A stretch of 64,000 nucleotides of DNA from Alteromonas_F sp964429915 (GCA_964429915.1 CAYSDZ010000014.1:5690-69689), one strand, 5' to 3'; positions 1 through 9,014 are shown, counted from the first letter of the stretch. A program made the numbers and translations. Notes: generated by a model from the sequence alone, not told the origin.

Positions 1-1
1 T

Positions 2-970
2 GCTCTGCCTGTAGAGTATGAAGATAAAATTCTCAATTTGTCCTGTTCAATCGGTATTGCGACAGGGGAAGACGAGAGTGCGGATAGAAAAGAGATGTTG
101 CGGCGTGCTGATTTGGCACTTTACAAAGCAAAAGAATCGGGCAGAAATCAGCATCGTTTTTACGATGTTGAGCTAGAACAAAACGTATTTCTGGTCGATC
201 GTATCAAAGCGGATTTAAGCGAACGCAAAGGTTCAGATTTTAGCCTTGCTTTTCAACCCAAATTCAATACAGAATCGCAACAACTCTGTGGATTCGAAAT
301 TATCACACATTGGCAAAACACCCAATTTCCCGATGTAGGGTTCACCGGCATCCTTGAAAAAATAGAGTCAAGTGGAGTTGTCGGGCGTTTCAATGATTGG
401 TTGTTTCACAAGGTGGCATCTATAGCAAAGGCCATTGAAGAAAAAGGTATATTGCTCAACGATACGCTTTTTGGATTTAATTTATCGGCAAAACAGATAC
501 AAAGTGCAGATTTATCAGAAACCATTATCGCCAGCTTCATTGAGCTGAATCTTAATCCAAAAAATTTTCAAATTGAGGTCAGCGAGGAGGCGTTTATGGG
601 CGAAGAAAGTTATGCAGAGCATAATTTTGCAAAGCTAAAACAAATCGGTTTTCGTATTGCTATTGACCATTTTGGGGCAGGGTATTCATCATTAAATATA
701 TTGAAAAAGCTTGCTTTAGACAAAGTAAAGCTAGATGCTTCATTGCTTCAGAACATATTGACTAATGAAGAACGCGCTCGATGGCTGGAAACGCTCATCT
801 CTATTGGAAAGATGTTAAACATTACGGTAGCGGCTGAAGGTGTGGGCGATTTACAAACCAGTGAGTGGTTGAGTGAAAAAGGGTGCGTCATACAACAAGG
901 AACTCTATTTTACGATACGGTTAATCAAAGCGATATGGAAAATTTACTCGTCAATATGAATAAAGCCTAG
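2..970 (+). CDS. GGDEF-EAL domain protein, 5' end outside window
   Basis: The reading frame is open from base 2, so the N-terminus and the GGDEF signature lie outside the window. Visible are the last part of a GGDEF domain (SIGIATGEDE, then RADLALYKAKESGRNQ) followed by an EAL-type domain of about 240 residues. Intact EAL domains hydrolyse c-di-GMP. Here the signature Glu-Ala-Leu reads Glu-Ile-Ile (GFEIITHW), and the metal-binding Asp-Asp of the DDFGTGYSS loop reads Asp-His (IDHFGAGYSSL). The AEGVE motif is AEGVGD. NLS, EVSEE and the KLD lysine are kept. The domain is probably weak or inactive as a phosphodiesterase and may only bind c-di-GMP; that is inference. It lies 59 bp upstream of the CheB-CheR fusion on the same strand. 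Confidence 0.85.
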   Translation, partial: ALPVEYEDKILNLSCSIGIATGEDESADRKEMLRRADLALYKAKESGRNQHRFYDVELEQNVFLVDRIKADLSERKGSDFSLAFQPKFNTESQQLCGFEIITHWQNTQFPDVGFTGILEKIESSGVVGRFNDWLFHKVASIAKAIEEKGILLNDTLFGFNLSAKQIQSADLSETIIASFIELNLNPKNFQIEVSEEAFMGEESYAEHNFAKLKQIGFRIAIDHFGAGYSSLNILKKLALDKVKLDASLLQNILTNEERARWLETLISIGKMLNITVAAEGVGDLQTSEWLSEKGCVIQQGTLFYDTVNQSDMENLLVNMNKA

Positions 971-1029
971 CGTCTTATTTACGGTTAAGGTTTGTTTAAT
1001 ACCTTATCGATTTACTTTATATATTTGGA

Positions 1030-4000
1030 ATGGTTATGAATGATACGAATGGCGCCAATAACGCGCCTTCTCATGTGATAGGAATTGGTGCATCTGCTGG
1101 CGGACTAGAAGCGTTGCAGGCATTTTTCAGTGGATTACGCAATGATTCAGGTGCAGCTTATGTGGTTGTGCAGCATCTATCCCCCGACTACAAAAGCATG
1201 ATGTCCGAATTGCTTGCCAAACATACTGAAATGACCATTTTTGAAGTGCAAGATAGCATTGCTGTAGAGGCAAATTGTATTTACCTCATGCCACCTAGAA
1301 AAAACATGCTGATAACAGAAGGCAAGTTGCTTTTGTCCGACCAAATGCCTGATGGTCGTCCCCACATGTCTATCGATGTTTTTTTGCGCTCACTGGCTGA
1401 AGATCAGCAACACCGCGGAATTGGGATCGTGCTCTCTGGTACTGGCACTGACGGTACACGCGGTATACGGGCGATGAAGGAAACAGGCGGCTTGGTGGTA
1501 GTACAAAAACCAGATTCGGCTAAATTCGACGGTATGCCAAAAAACGCATTTGATACCGGCTTGGCTGATATGGTACTCGCTCCCGAGAAAATGGGAGAGG
1601 CACTCATTAACTTTATCCGTCATCCTTCTATAACCGGCGACACGCCTGTTATTCAGTATGCTAACTCTGAAGAAAGCAATGACGTTCTAAACGAAATTTT
1701 TAACTTGTTAAAAGAAAAATCTTCCATTAATTTTTCTCAATATAAACCTACTACGGTTGCAAGGCGAATTGAACGGCGTTTGGGCATAAATCAGCTAACC
1801 ACCTTAGACGATTACTTAAAGTTACTGATTAAATCGCCCAGAGAACTACAAATCCTCAGTAAAGAGCTGTTAATTGGTGTTACACGCTTTTTCAGAGACG
1901 GCGAGGCATTTGAGCGTTTGAAAGAGTTATCCGTAAAACGTCTTGTATCGAATCGTGAAGAAAAGGACGCAGTGCGAGTGTGGATTGCAGGATGTTCTTC
2001 GGGCGAGGAAGCGTATTCCATTGCTATTATGCTCAATGAGGCGATGGAAAAGGAAAACAGCAAGCGAGAAATAAAAATTTTTGCGACCGATGTGGATGAA
2101 GATGCAATCACTGAAGCGAGTACGGGGACGTATTCACATGAAATAGTACAGGATATTCCTGAACACCTTTTAGAAAAATATTTTATTTTAAGCAATGGCG
2201 CTTACACGGTGAAAAACTACTTGCGGCAAATGGTGATATTTGCAGTTCATAACATGATAGAAGATCCCCCGTTTTCAAACGTGTCATTAGTGAGCTGTCG
2301 CAATGCGCTTATCTATTTTCAGCAGTCGGCGCAAAAAAAGGTGTTGACGTCGTTCCATTTCGCTCTGCGCCAAGGAGGGATGCTATTTTTAGGCAATTCA
2401 GAATCATTAGGCGATATTCAGTCATATTTCGAAATATTAGATGAACGCAATAAGCTGTTCGCTAAAGTCTCTTCGGCTCGTATTCCGTTTACGACTGAAT
2501 CGATTATGGCGCGAACAAAAGCAAGCGCGGAAGTAGAGTTTGGTCAGCAACAAACAGGCATGATTAGCCCTTCTCAGCCGTCGCGCGTGGTATTTAATGA
2601 CCGATACAAAGCGGTAAGAGAAAAACTGATTTTTCATTATGCGCCTGACTGCATCATCATTAATGAAGACTTTGAAGCCATTCATGTATACGGCGATGTA
2701 TCTCGTTATGTGATGCGTTTAAAAAATGGCAAAGTCAGCATAAAAATCAAAGATATGATAAAAGATGATTTAAGTGTGGCAGTGAGTACAGCGCTGTATC
2801 GCTGTGAAAAAAATGAAGAAGATGTGTATTACAAAGACGTCACATTTGATGACAACGGCCAGCCCCAAGCAATTGATTTGGCGGTCTTTGTTGTTAAGCA
2901 GGGAGAGCACAAAAATGCGCCAAGGGCCTACGTATTACAATTTATCGAACCGTCTGACAATGGTGAAGAACGCTCGAAAAAATCGAAAAAAATTGTATTC
3001 GACGCTAGCGAACAGTTTAAGCAACGCATTGATGACCTCGAACAGGAGTTATTGAAAAAACAAGAGCATTTGCAAGTTACCGTAGAAGAATTAGAAACGA
3101 CGAACGAAGAACTGCAATCTGCTAACGAAGAATTAATGTCAGCAAATGAGGAGTTGCAAAGCACGAACGAAGAATTACAGTCAGTTAATGAAGAGCTTTA
3201 CACAGTAAACAGTGAATATCAGGAAAAAATACGTCAGCTTACTGAAGCTAACTCCGATTTAGACAATGTCATAAATTCAACAGACATTGGTATTTTATTT
3301 TTAGATGGTAACTTAACTATACGAAAATTCACCCCTCATGTGCAGCATTACATCAACGTACGCGCTTCTGATGTAGGTCGGCCTGTTCATCATATTTCTC
3401 ATGAGCTAGAGTTTGACGGTTTTTTGAATAAAATTGCAGAAATGAGCAAACAAGATGACGTTTTTGAAAAAGATGTGTTTACAAAAGATGGCGAAGCTAG
3501 TTTACTTCGCATAATGTCTTATGCCGTCAGCGAAGGCCAAGAAAAACGACAGGGTGTGTTGATCACTATTACCAATATTTCTCGACTCCGTTTCGTTGAA
3601 AATGCTCTAGAAAAGGCTAAACATCAATTTAAAATGTCATTGCAAAGTCGCACTCACCGTCTCAAATCTCGAATAGAAAAAAGTGATTCGGTGTCGTTAC
3701 TGTTAGTTGATGACGATGAAGTTTTTTGTGAGAGTGCATCGCGTCTGCTTGAAAATGAAGACCGCGGTATTAGTTTAGTTACAAGTGCCACGAGCGAAGA
3801 CAGTATCGACTTGCTACAACGCATGAAAGTTGATCTCTTGATCCTCGATTACCAGCTAGCAGGTGAAACCGCAGAAGACGTAGTCAAAAAGTTGAAAGAA
3901 AATAACATTGATTTACCCGTTATCTTGCTGACCAGCCAAGATGAACAAATAATGGGTGAGTCATTTTTAGAAAATGACATTGTTGACGTTATAAATAAGG

Positions 4001-4092
4001 ACGCCATGTCTAAAGAAGTCCTAACGCGCAGCATTGATTATGCACTGGAGCGTTTAAGCATTAAAAAGTTGTTAGAGTCAATGGCAAGCTGA
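1030..4092 (+). CDS. CheB-CheR fusion with PAS, coiled coil and C-terminal receiver
   Basis: 1020-residue cytosolic signalling protein. Residues about 15-200 form a CheB methylesterase domain with the Ser22, His49, Asp141 triad (GIGASAGGLEAL, VVQHLSP, SGTGTDGTRG) and no N-terminal receiver. Residues about 215-490 form a CheR methyltransferase: RFFRDGEAF, the SAM-binding AGCSSGEEAYS and FATDVDEDA. PAS-like sequence follows near 540-640. A long Glu/Asn-rich coiled coil with repeated ELQSxNEEL units spans about 665-750, then another PAS at about 755-860. A receiver domain ends the protein (LLLVDDDE, phospho-acceptor in LLILDYQLAG, Lys in VINKDA). CheB and CheR act in opposite directions on receptor glutamates. 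The fused receiver and the kinase gene 42 bp downstream suggest one pathway. The ATG at 1030 is used; a second ATG lies two codons later. Confidence 0.93.
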   Translation: MVMNDTNGANNAPSHVIGIGASAGGLEALQAFFSGLRNDSGAAYVVVQHLSPDYKSMMSELLAKHTEMTIFEVQDSIAVEANCIYLMPPRKNMLITEGKLLLSDQMPDGRPHMSIDVFLRSLAEDQQHRGIGIVLSGTGTDGTRGIRAMKETGGLVVVQKPDSAKFDGMPKNAFDTGLADMVLAPEKMGEALINFIRHPSITGDTPVIQYANSEESNDVLNEIFNLLKEKSSINFSQYKPTTVARRIERRLGINQLTTLDDYLKLLIKSPRELQILSKELLIGVTRFFRDGEAFERLKELSVKRLVSNREEKDAVRVWIAGCSSGEEAYSIAIMLNEAMEKENSKREIKIFATDVDEDAITEASTGTYSHEIVQDIPEHLLEKYFILSNGAYTVKNYLRQMVIFAVHNMIEDPPFSNVSLVSCRNALIYFQQSAQKKVLTSFHFALRQGGMLFLGNSESLGDIQSYFEILDERNKLFAKVSSARIPFTTESIMARTKASAEVEFGQQQTGMISPSQPSRVVFNDRYKAVREKLIFHYAPDCIIINEDFEAIHVYGDVSRYVMRLKNGKVSIKIKDMIKDDLSVAVSTALYRCEKNEEDVYYKDVTFDDNGQPQAIDLAVFVVKQGEHKNAPRAYVLQFIEPSDNGEERSKKSKKIVFDASEQFKQRIDDLEQELLKKQEHLQVTVEELETTNEELQSANEELMSANEELQSTNEELQSVNEELYTVNSEYQEKIRQLTEANSDLDNVINSTDIGILFLDGNLTIRKFTPHVQHYINVRASDVGRPVHHISHELEFDGFLNKIAEMSKQDDVFEKDVFTKDGEASLLRIMSYAVSEGQEKRQGVLITITNISRLRFVENALEKAKHQFKMSLQSRTHRLKSRIEKSDSVSLLLVDDDEVFCESASRLLENEDRGISLVTSATSEDSIDLLQRMKVDLLILDYQLAGETAEDVVKKLKENNIDLPVILLTSQDEQIMGESFLENDIVDVINKDAMSKEVLTRSIDYALERLSIKKLLESMAS

Positions 4093-4134
4093 TTCACTTA
4101 CACACAATCATTCACACACAATAAGAAGGACTGA

Positions 4135-5268
4135 ATGGAATCTACCAAGGAACATTATTTAAAAACTGAGCTGTTCGAAAAGTTACGCAATGAACCAAAA
4201 TTATTCGAATGGATTGAGAGCGGCTCAGTTGATGGTATCTGGTATTGGGACTTAGTCGATGGCGAACAGGAATGGTTAAGTCCGCGCTTTAAATCCACCT
4301 TTGGTTTTAAAGATAATGAAATGGAACACAATATTCATTGGTGGCAGAAAAATATTTTTCCTGACGACCTTGCTGTAGCGCTTGAAAATTATACCAAGCA
4401 TGCGGAAGACCCCAATCATCCCTACGATCAAATTGTTCGCTACAAACACAGAGATGGCTCTACCGTATGGGTTCGGTGTCGAGGTTTGATTATAAGGGAT
4501 GATGCAGGCAATCCTATTAGAATGCTTGGTGTTCATACCGACGTGACAGAGTTGAAGCGAGCAGAAATTGAATTAGAGAATAAAACGAAAGCACTCGAAA
4601 AAAGTAACGAAGAGCTCAAGCGCTTTGCTTTTGTTGCTTCGCATGATTTGAAGTCTCCGATCAACGCGACGAATCATGTGCTCGATTGGATAGAGCAAGA
4701 TTTTGCTGAAGACTTACCAGAAAAAGCAAAACAATACCTTTCTCTTATACGAAAGCGAAACGACAGAATGCGCGCCTTGCTCGACGATTTGTTAAGTTAC
4801 TCTAGAGTGGACGGTTTTGACCAAGAACGAGAAGAAGTAAACGTAAGCGAAACCGTGCAAGACGTTTTTGATACCTTAAATACAGGCAAGAACTTTACGC
4901 TTAGCTTAGACATTACCACTGAAAATATACGGGTAGAGCGTGTTCCATTTGAATTAGTGATGCGTAATTTATTGTCCAATGCATTTAAACATCATGATTC
5001 AAATGACGGTGAAATCGTCGTTAAAGTGGCGGATACTGGCTTGTTTTACGACATATCGGTTTCAGATAATGGTCTCGGTATTCCTACCAAGTATCATCAA
5101 AGGATTTTTGAGCTTTTCCAAACCTTAAAACCGAAAGACAAAGTTGAAGGGAGTGGTCTTGGCTTGTCATTAGTAAGTAAAACCTTAGTCTCCGTCGGGG
5201 GTGAGATTTCAGTTCAAAACCTAACACCAAGAGGCGTTGCCTTCAATATACGATGGCCCAAACCCTGA
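4135..5268 (+). CDS. PAS sensor histidine kinase (cytosolic)
   Basis: 377 residues without a membrane segment. A PAS domain with its PAC extension covers about 25-145 (WYWDLVDGEQEW, ending GVHTDVTELKRAE). A short coiled coil leads to the dimerisation/phospho-acceptor helix with His170 in FAFVASHDLKSPIN. The ATPase domain shows the N box (NLLSNAFKHH, Asn282), G1 (DNGLGIP) and G2 (GSGLGLSL). A strong ribosome binding site (aagaagga) precedes the ATG. It lies 42 bp after the CheB-CheR-receiver gene, so its likely target is that protein's C-terminal receiver; this pairing is inferred from position only. An 80-bp palindromic repeat follows the stop codon. Confidence 0.92.
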   Translation: MESTKEHYLKTELFEKLRNEPKLFEWIESGSVDGIWYWDLVDGEQEWLSPRFKSTFGFKDNEMEHNIHWWQKNIFPDDLAVALENYTKHAEDPNHPYDQIVRYKHRDGSTVWVRCRGLIIRDDAGNPIRMLGVHTDVTELKRAEIELENKTKALEKSNEELKRFAFVASHDLKSPINATNHVLDWIEQDFAEDLPEKAKQYLSLIRKRNDRMRALLDDLLSYSRVDGFDQEREEVNVSETVQDVFDTLNTGKNFTLSLDITTENIRVERVPFELVMRNLLSNAFKHHDSNDGEIVVKVADTGLFYDISVSDNGLGIPTKYHQRIFELFQTLKPKDKVEGSGLGLSLVSKTLVSVGGEISVQNLTPRGVAFNIRWPKP

Positions 5269-5276
5269 TATTACAT

Positions 5277-5356
5277 AGGGCAACCGCATACTTTTTTTAC
5301 TCGATCAGTCCACCTCATTCGCATCCGACTTTTTTGTGAAAGTATGCGGTTGCCCT
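5277..5356. repeat. 80-bp palindromic repeat, copy 1
   Basis: Perfect 18-bp inverted repeats at 5277-5294 and 5339-5356 (left arm begins agggcaaccgcatac) flank a 44-bp centre containing tccacctcattcgc. The same arms and centre recur at 44990-45074. It fills the gap between two convergent genes and could fold into a long hairpin in either transcript, so it may also act as a terminator. No coding capacity. Confidence 0.8.
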
Positions 5357-5375
5357 TATGAGTTGAATTCAAGCG

Positions 5376-7103
5376 TTACAATAATTGACTTAATAAAATA
5401 ACAACGGTTAGTGTAAGAATAGCGCAAAGAGACTGCCAAAAAGCAAGCGGATTGCGAGCCATGATAGGTGCGCGAGTTTGTTGAAGAAACGTTTGACTGG
5501 GTTGGCGTAAGTCAAAAATAAATTCGCTGAGATCGTCGTAGCGCTTGAAAGGATTGGGATGTAAGGCTTTTTTAAGCGCGAAGTCTACCCATGCAGGAAT
5601 GGCAAGCTCATCATCCAATACCGAGTTGTATTGCAGCCGTTTTTGAGCCGCCCGAGTGTTAGCTTTGGCAACTTGAGTGCCATAGGGAAATTTGCCACTA
5701 AGCATGTGATAAGTAATCACTGCAAGGCTAAATTGGTCAGAGGCATTCACCCCTGCCTCGCCTAAAAAATACTCTGGAGCAGAATAAAGTGCGGTGCCAA
5801 GAATATTATCGTAAAAATCATCGTCAATCATTTCGTCTATGCCGGCAACACGCACTGCCCCGAAATCAATGATTTTTATCGTTCCGCTATGATCTATCAT
5901 TATATTTTCAGGGCGTAAGTCTTGATGCAGCATTTCTTTTTTGTGCAAGGCCCGTAAGCCCTTTGCTATTTGTTCAACAATATTTCTAACAACTTCTAAC
6001 TTAGGTTTAGGGTTATCTAGCATCCATTGGCTTAAGGTTTGTCCTTCGATATATTCAGTTACCACGTAAAAATAATTGCGTTTTCGCGAACTCTGTGTGG
6101 GTTTAAGCAAGTGGGCACTGTTTACTCTGCGGGCGATCCATTCTTCTAACAAAAAGCGTTCTCGATGTGTTTCATCGTTTTGCAGTTCAGTAGAGAGTGT
6201 TTTGATGACGACCTTCTCGCCAGAGTTTAAATCCGAGGCGATAAAAACGGAGCTTCGTGTGCTGTCGTATAATCTTCGTTCGATCAAAAAGCCATCAAAC
6301 TCAATTCGAGCTTCTAGTTGAGGGGGAAAAGGCAAAGAAAGTAAGGATGAATGCAGGTCGGCTGCCCGCATTTTTTTTATTGCGTTCACGTAAACCACCT
6401 GAACGCTTAAATTATCGTGGCTCAAATTATCAAAGGCAAGATCAACGATGGCTTTTGCTGCTTGATTTATATTTTCACTACAATGATTTAGTAATTCTAT
6501 GAGATTTTTATCACTAATATATTCGTAAACGCCATCTGTCATCAGCACAAAAATATCGCCTTTTTCTAGAGGCGTTTCGAGGTAATCAATGTCAAGCTCC
6601 GGTTTCATGCCCATTGCTCTGGCAAGATAGGATTCTTGACTAGACAGATGGGTTCGGTGTTCTTGAGTGAGTACTTCACATTGGCGATTTCTCACACGCA
6701 CAATGCGCGAATCACCGACGTGGAAAAGGTGTGCTTGTTGCCCTTTCAGTACAAGACCCGAAAATGTACACACGTAACCTTTGTCAATATTGTATCGGTA
6801 TTCACTGCGTTTAGTTTGTGCACACAACCACGAGTTTAATGCGGTGATTACGCGTTTACCTGCGGTTTCAACGCTCCATGCCTCTGAGGTACTGTAATAA
6901 TCTTCAATAAACCCCATAACGACGGCATTACTCGCGTCTTGGCTGACATTGCTACTACTTATGCCATCGGCCAGAGCAACTGCAATGCCTTTTGCATTTA
7001 ATTCAGGGGTTTCAGGGATGAATGCATTGATTGCATCTTGATTGATGGCTTTACGGCCTTTATGGCTGTACTGGCCTATCTTAACGGTAAGAGACTCGGT
7101 CAT
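5376..7103 (-). CDS. PP2C phosphatase / Ser-Thr protein kinase fusion, membrane-anchored
   Basis: 575 residues. Residues 1-240 are a PP2C-type phosphatase: metal-ligand motifs NQDA (Asp23) and LADG (Asp46), VGDSRIVRV, MTDGVYEY and DNLSVQVVYV. Residues about 270-530 are a Hanks-type kinase with the ATP lysine in VVIKTL, catalytic loop HQDLRPEN (HRD Arg replaced by Gln), IIDFGAV and an APE motif (SAPEYFLGE). A hydrophobic helix at about 550-575 would anchor the C-terminus, leaving both enzymes in the cytosol. Phosphatase and kinase in one chain suggests a reversible Ser/Thr phosphorylation switch. The formate/nitrite transporter gene lies just upstream on the same strand, and from memory this pairing recurs in marine gammaproteobacteria near nitrate assimilation genes. 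Substrate unknown. Confidence 0.9.
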   Translation of the reverse strand: MTESLTVKIGQYSHKGRKAINQDAINAFIPETPELNAKGIAVALADGISSSNVSQDASNAVVMGFIEDYYSTSEAWSVETAGKRVITALNSWLCAQTKRSEYRYNIDKGYVCTFSGLVLKGQQAHLFHVGDSRIVRVRNRQCEVLTQEHRTHLSSQESYLARAMGMKPELDIDYLETPLEKGDIFVLMTDGVYEYISDKNLIELLNHCSENINQAAKAIVDLAFDNLSHDNLSVQVVYVNAIKKMRAADLHSSLLSLPFPPQLEARIEFDGFLIERRLYDSTRSSVFIASDLNSGEKVVIKTLSTELQNDETHRERFLLEEWIARRVNSAHLLKPTQSSRKRNYFYVVTEYIEGQTLSQWMLDNPKPKLEVVRNIVEQIAKGLRALHKKEMLHQDLRPENIMIDHSGTIKIIDFGAVRVAGIDEMIDDDFYDNILGTALYSAPEYFLGEAGVNASDQFSLAVITYHMLSGKFPYGTQVAKANTRAAQKRLQYNSVLDDELAIPAWVDFALKKALHPNPFKRYDDLSEFIFDLRQPSQTFLQQTRAPIMARNPLAFWQSLCAILTLTVVILLSQLL

Positions 7104-7111
7104 AATTCAAT

Positions 7112-7139
7112 AAAAAAATGCCCCTTACTGGGGCATTTA
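7112..7139 (-). terminator. Intrinsic terminator after the FNT gene
   Basis: Stem atgcccc/ggggcat (7119-7125 with 7130-7136) with a 4-base loop. On the minus strand it is followed by seven T residues. It lies between the transporter gene and the phosphatase-kinase gene, so read-through to the latter would be partial. Confidence 0.75.
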
Positions 7140-7196
7140 CCTTTCCGTTTAAATTATTGAATAGTCAGCGATGTCTACTCAATAGCTATTAAAGCG

Positions 7197-8009
7197 TTAT
7201 GCTATTGCACGATCTGCTTTTGTGCGTACATGCGTAAAGTATATCGGTAAACCGACCAGCAATAAACCACCCGCTAGGTTACCTAACGCGGTTGGAATTT
7301 CGTTCCAAAGTAAGTACTCAGCAATAGTGAAATCACCACCCATAATCATAGAGAAAGGGAATAAAAACATGTTTACAATAGAATGCTCAAAACCCATGTA
7401 GAAGAACAAGAGGATAGGCATATACATCGCGCCCATTTTCGCACCTGCTGATGTAGAAATCATAGCACCAACTACGCCCATGGATACCATCCAATTACAC
7501 AGCATGCCGCGAATAAAAATGGTGATCCAGCCTAATAGGCCATGCTCTTTGTACCCAAGTGTTCTTGATTCGCCAATAGTACTGACTTTTGCTGCCACTG
7601 CGCCACCATCAACTTGGTAGCCATAAGTAAGAATAAATGATGCAAAAAAAGCAACGGTCATTGCACCAGCAAAGTTACCTACAAATACCAAGCCCCAATT
7701 GCGAAGCAACTCGCTCATGGTACAGCCTTTACGTTTGTCTAACACGGCTAACGGAACCAGAGTGAACACTCCGGTCAGTAAGTCGAATTTCATTAAGTAC
7801 AACATAATGAAACCGATTGGGAAAAGCAGAGAACCGACCAGCGGGTTGCCTGTTTTTGTGATAATAGTAATTGCAAAAAATGCTGCGAGGGCAAGAATAG
7901 CTCCTGCCATATACGCTCTTACAACGGTGTCTCGGGTAGACATGAAAATTTTCTGTTCACCCGAATCCACCATTTTCTTGGCAAACTCATTGGGTTCTAA
8001 ATACGCCAT
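7197..8009 (-). CDS. Formate/nitrite transporter family (FNT) channel
   Basis: 270-residue inner-membrane protein with about six hydrophobic helices. FNT landmarks are present: a first-helix region after RDTVVRAYMAGAILALAAFF, LLTGVFTLVPLAVLD (the family's LFTGN-like loop), CNWMVSMGV in the fourth helix, and GFEHSIVNMFLF carrying the conserved pore histidine. FNT proteins (FocA, NirC) pass formate, nitrite or hydrosulfide as pentameric channels. Nitrite is the more likely substrate given the neighbouring phosphatase-kinase gene, but sequence alone does not decide. ATG at 8009 is preceded by aaggaa on the minus strand. Confidence 0.9.
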   Translation of the reverse strand: MAYLEPNEFAKKMVDSGEQKIFMSTRDTVVRAYMAGAILALAAFFAITIITKTGNPLVGSLLFPIGFIMLYLMKFDLLTGVFTLVPLAVLDKRKGCTMSELLRNWGLVFVGNFAGAMTVAFFASFILTYGYQVDGGAVAAKVSTIGESRTLGYKEHGLLGWITIFIRGMLCNWMVSMGVVGAMISTSAGAKMGAMYMPILLFFYMGFEHSIVNMFLFPFSMIMGGDFTIAEYLLWNEIPTALGNLAGGLLLVGLPIYFTHVRTKADRAIA

Positions 8010-8348
8010 TCAAGTGTTCCTTATAGTTTTTGGATTCGTTAGCGAGTTACATTGATTGTGTATCACACATGTTTATTTTTGTGCGACAAGCTTGCTGAGC
8101 AAGTAGGGTGCCAAAATAGAAAAACGATAAAAACCATTACAAATAGACCATTGAATATTCGCCGAGAAGCTTAATTTTTGCGATGTAGGGCGCTACCAAA
8201 GATTGTTTCCTGTAGAATTCAACTATTCGTAAATCAACCTGCATTGTTCTGCATAATGCTTCATTATGGCTATGTGCTTCGCACTTACTTGGTGCGTTTT
8301 ATATGCAGGGAAAATGAATAAAAAACCAAAATTAAAGGTCTTGGTCAA
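8010..8348. other. Divergent intergenic region between FNT gene and elaA
   Basis: 339 bp without a credible gene. It must hold the promoters of both divergent genes. A TGAT-N5-ATCA palindrome sits at 8053-8065, near the FNT start, and a small gtgc-ttcg-gcac hairpin near 8274-8284. No confident promoter elements could be assigned. Confidence 0.5.
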
Positions 8349-8807
8349 ATGAAGCTGTTGAATAAATGTATGTTATTTTCAGACTTAACGTGTTCTCAAC
8401 TCTATCAATTTTTAAAGCTGAGAACCGATGCCTTTGTGGTCGAGCAACAATGTGCTTACCCAGAATTAGATGATAAAGATATTTTAATAGGGACGCGTCA
8501 TTTAATGACGATAGAGGAAGGAAAAGGAAACATAATAGCTTATTCACGTTGTTTGGCTCCTGGTGTATCGTATTCGGGTAGTAGTATTGGTCGAGTAGTC
8601 ATCGACCCCAATTATCGCAGCAAAGGATTAGCAAAAGATCTTGTCCTCAGAGCAATTGATGTTTGTAAAACAACGTGGCCTGAAAGCGCCATAGAGATAG
8701 GCGCTCAGTATTATTTGCTGGCCTTTTATGAATCCTTCGGTTTCCAAACTATCGGTGAGCCCTATGACGAAGATGGCATCAGTCATATTGATATGCGGCT
8801 GAAATAA
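8349..8807 (+). CDS. elaA: ElaA-family GNAT N-acetyltransferase
   Basis: 152 residues matching the E. coli ElaA type of the GNAT fold. The N-terminal signature LYQFLKLRTDAFVVEQQCAYPELDD is typical of ElaA. The acetyl-CoA pyrophosphate loop is in VVIDPNYRSKGLAKDL (R/QxxGxG/A form), and the C-terminal YLLAFYESFGF supplies the conserved tyrosine. The physiological substrate of ElaA is not well established. Monocistronic, in front of the rimP operon. Confidence 0.85.
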   Translation: MKLLNKCMLFSDLTCSQLYQFLKLRTDAFVVEQQCAYPELDDKDILIGTRHLMTIEEGKGNIIAYSRCLAPGVSYSGSSIGRVVIDPNYRSKGLAKDLVLRAIDVCKTTWPESAIEIGAQYYLLAFYESFGFQTIGEPYDEDGISHIDMRLK

Positions 8808-8827
8808 CACATATCTATGTATCTGAC

Positions 8828-8857
8828 TTGCCCAATGCTTGTTCTTTAACGTATACT
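8828..8857 (+). promoter_or_regulatory. Probable sigma-70 promoter of the rimP operon
   Basis: TTGCCC (-35, 8828-8833) and TATACT (-10, 8852-8857) with an 18-bp spacer, followed by a GC-rich discriminator (acgcgcc), as expected of growth-rate or stringently controlled promoters. It lies about 250 bp before rimP, giving a long leader. Confidence 0.5.
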
Positions 8858-8985
8858 ACGCGCCATATTAAAACGTGGGCTCCCTTGTTTCTAGCTGAAT
8901 ACCTTTTTAGGTAACAGACGCAAATGAAGCAAATAGTAACGCGTTAATTGGTGCGCGGGTCATCAGTAAGGTTCAGAATTTGTCG

Positions 8986-9014
8986 AAAAGCCCCGTTTTA
9001 ACGGGGTTTTTTGT
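8986..9014 (+). terminator. Intrinsic terminator/attenuator in rimP leader
   Basis: aaaag precedes a stem ccccgtt/aacgggg (8991-9007) with a 2-3 base loop, followed by six T residues. It lies after the putative rimP operon promoter and about 90 bp before rimP, so it could attenuate the operon. Confidence 0.75.

Noticed and set aside
1812..2195. 127-codon minus-strand frame inside the CheB-CheR gene
   Set aside because: Antisense shadow of the conserved CheR domain.
8053..8065. FNR- or CRP-like palindrome TGAT-N5-ATCA upstream of the FNT gene
   Set aside because: The spacer is five bases, not the four of FNR sites, and it does not fit the CRP half-sites well.
8864..8985. Possible tRNA in the rimP leader (by analogy with E. 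coli metY)
   Set aside because: No cloverleaf, anticodon arm or CCA end could be formed; only a loose T-loop-like ggttcagaat.
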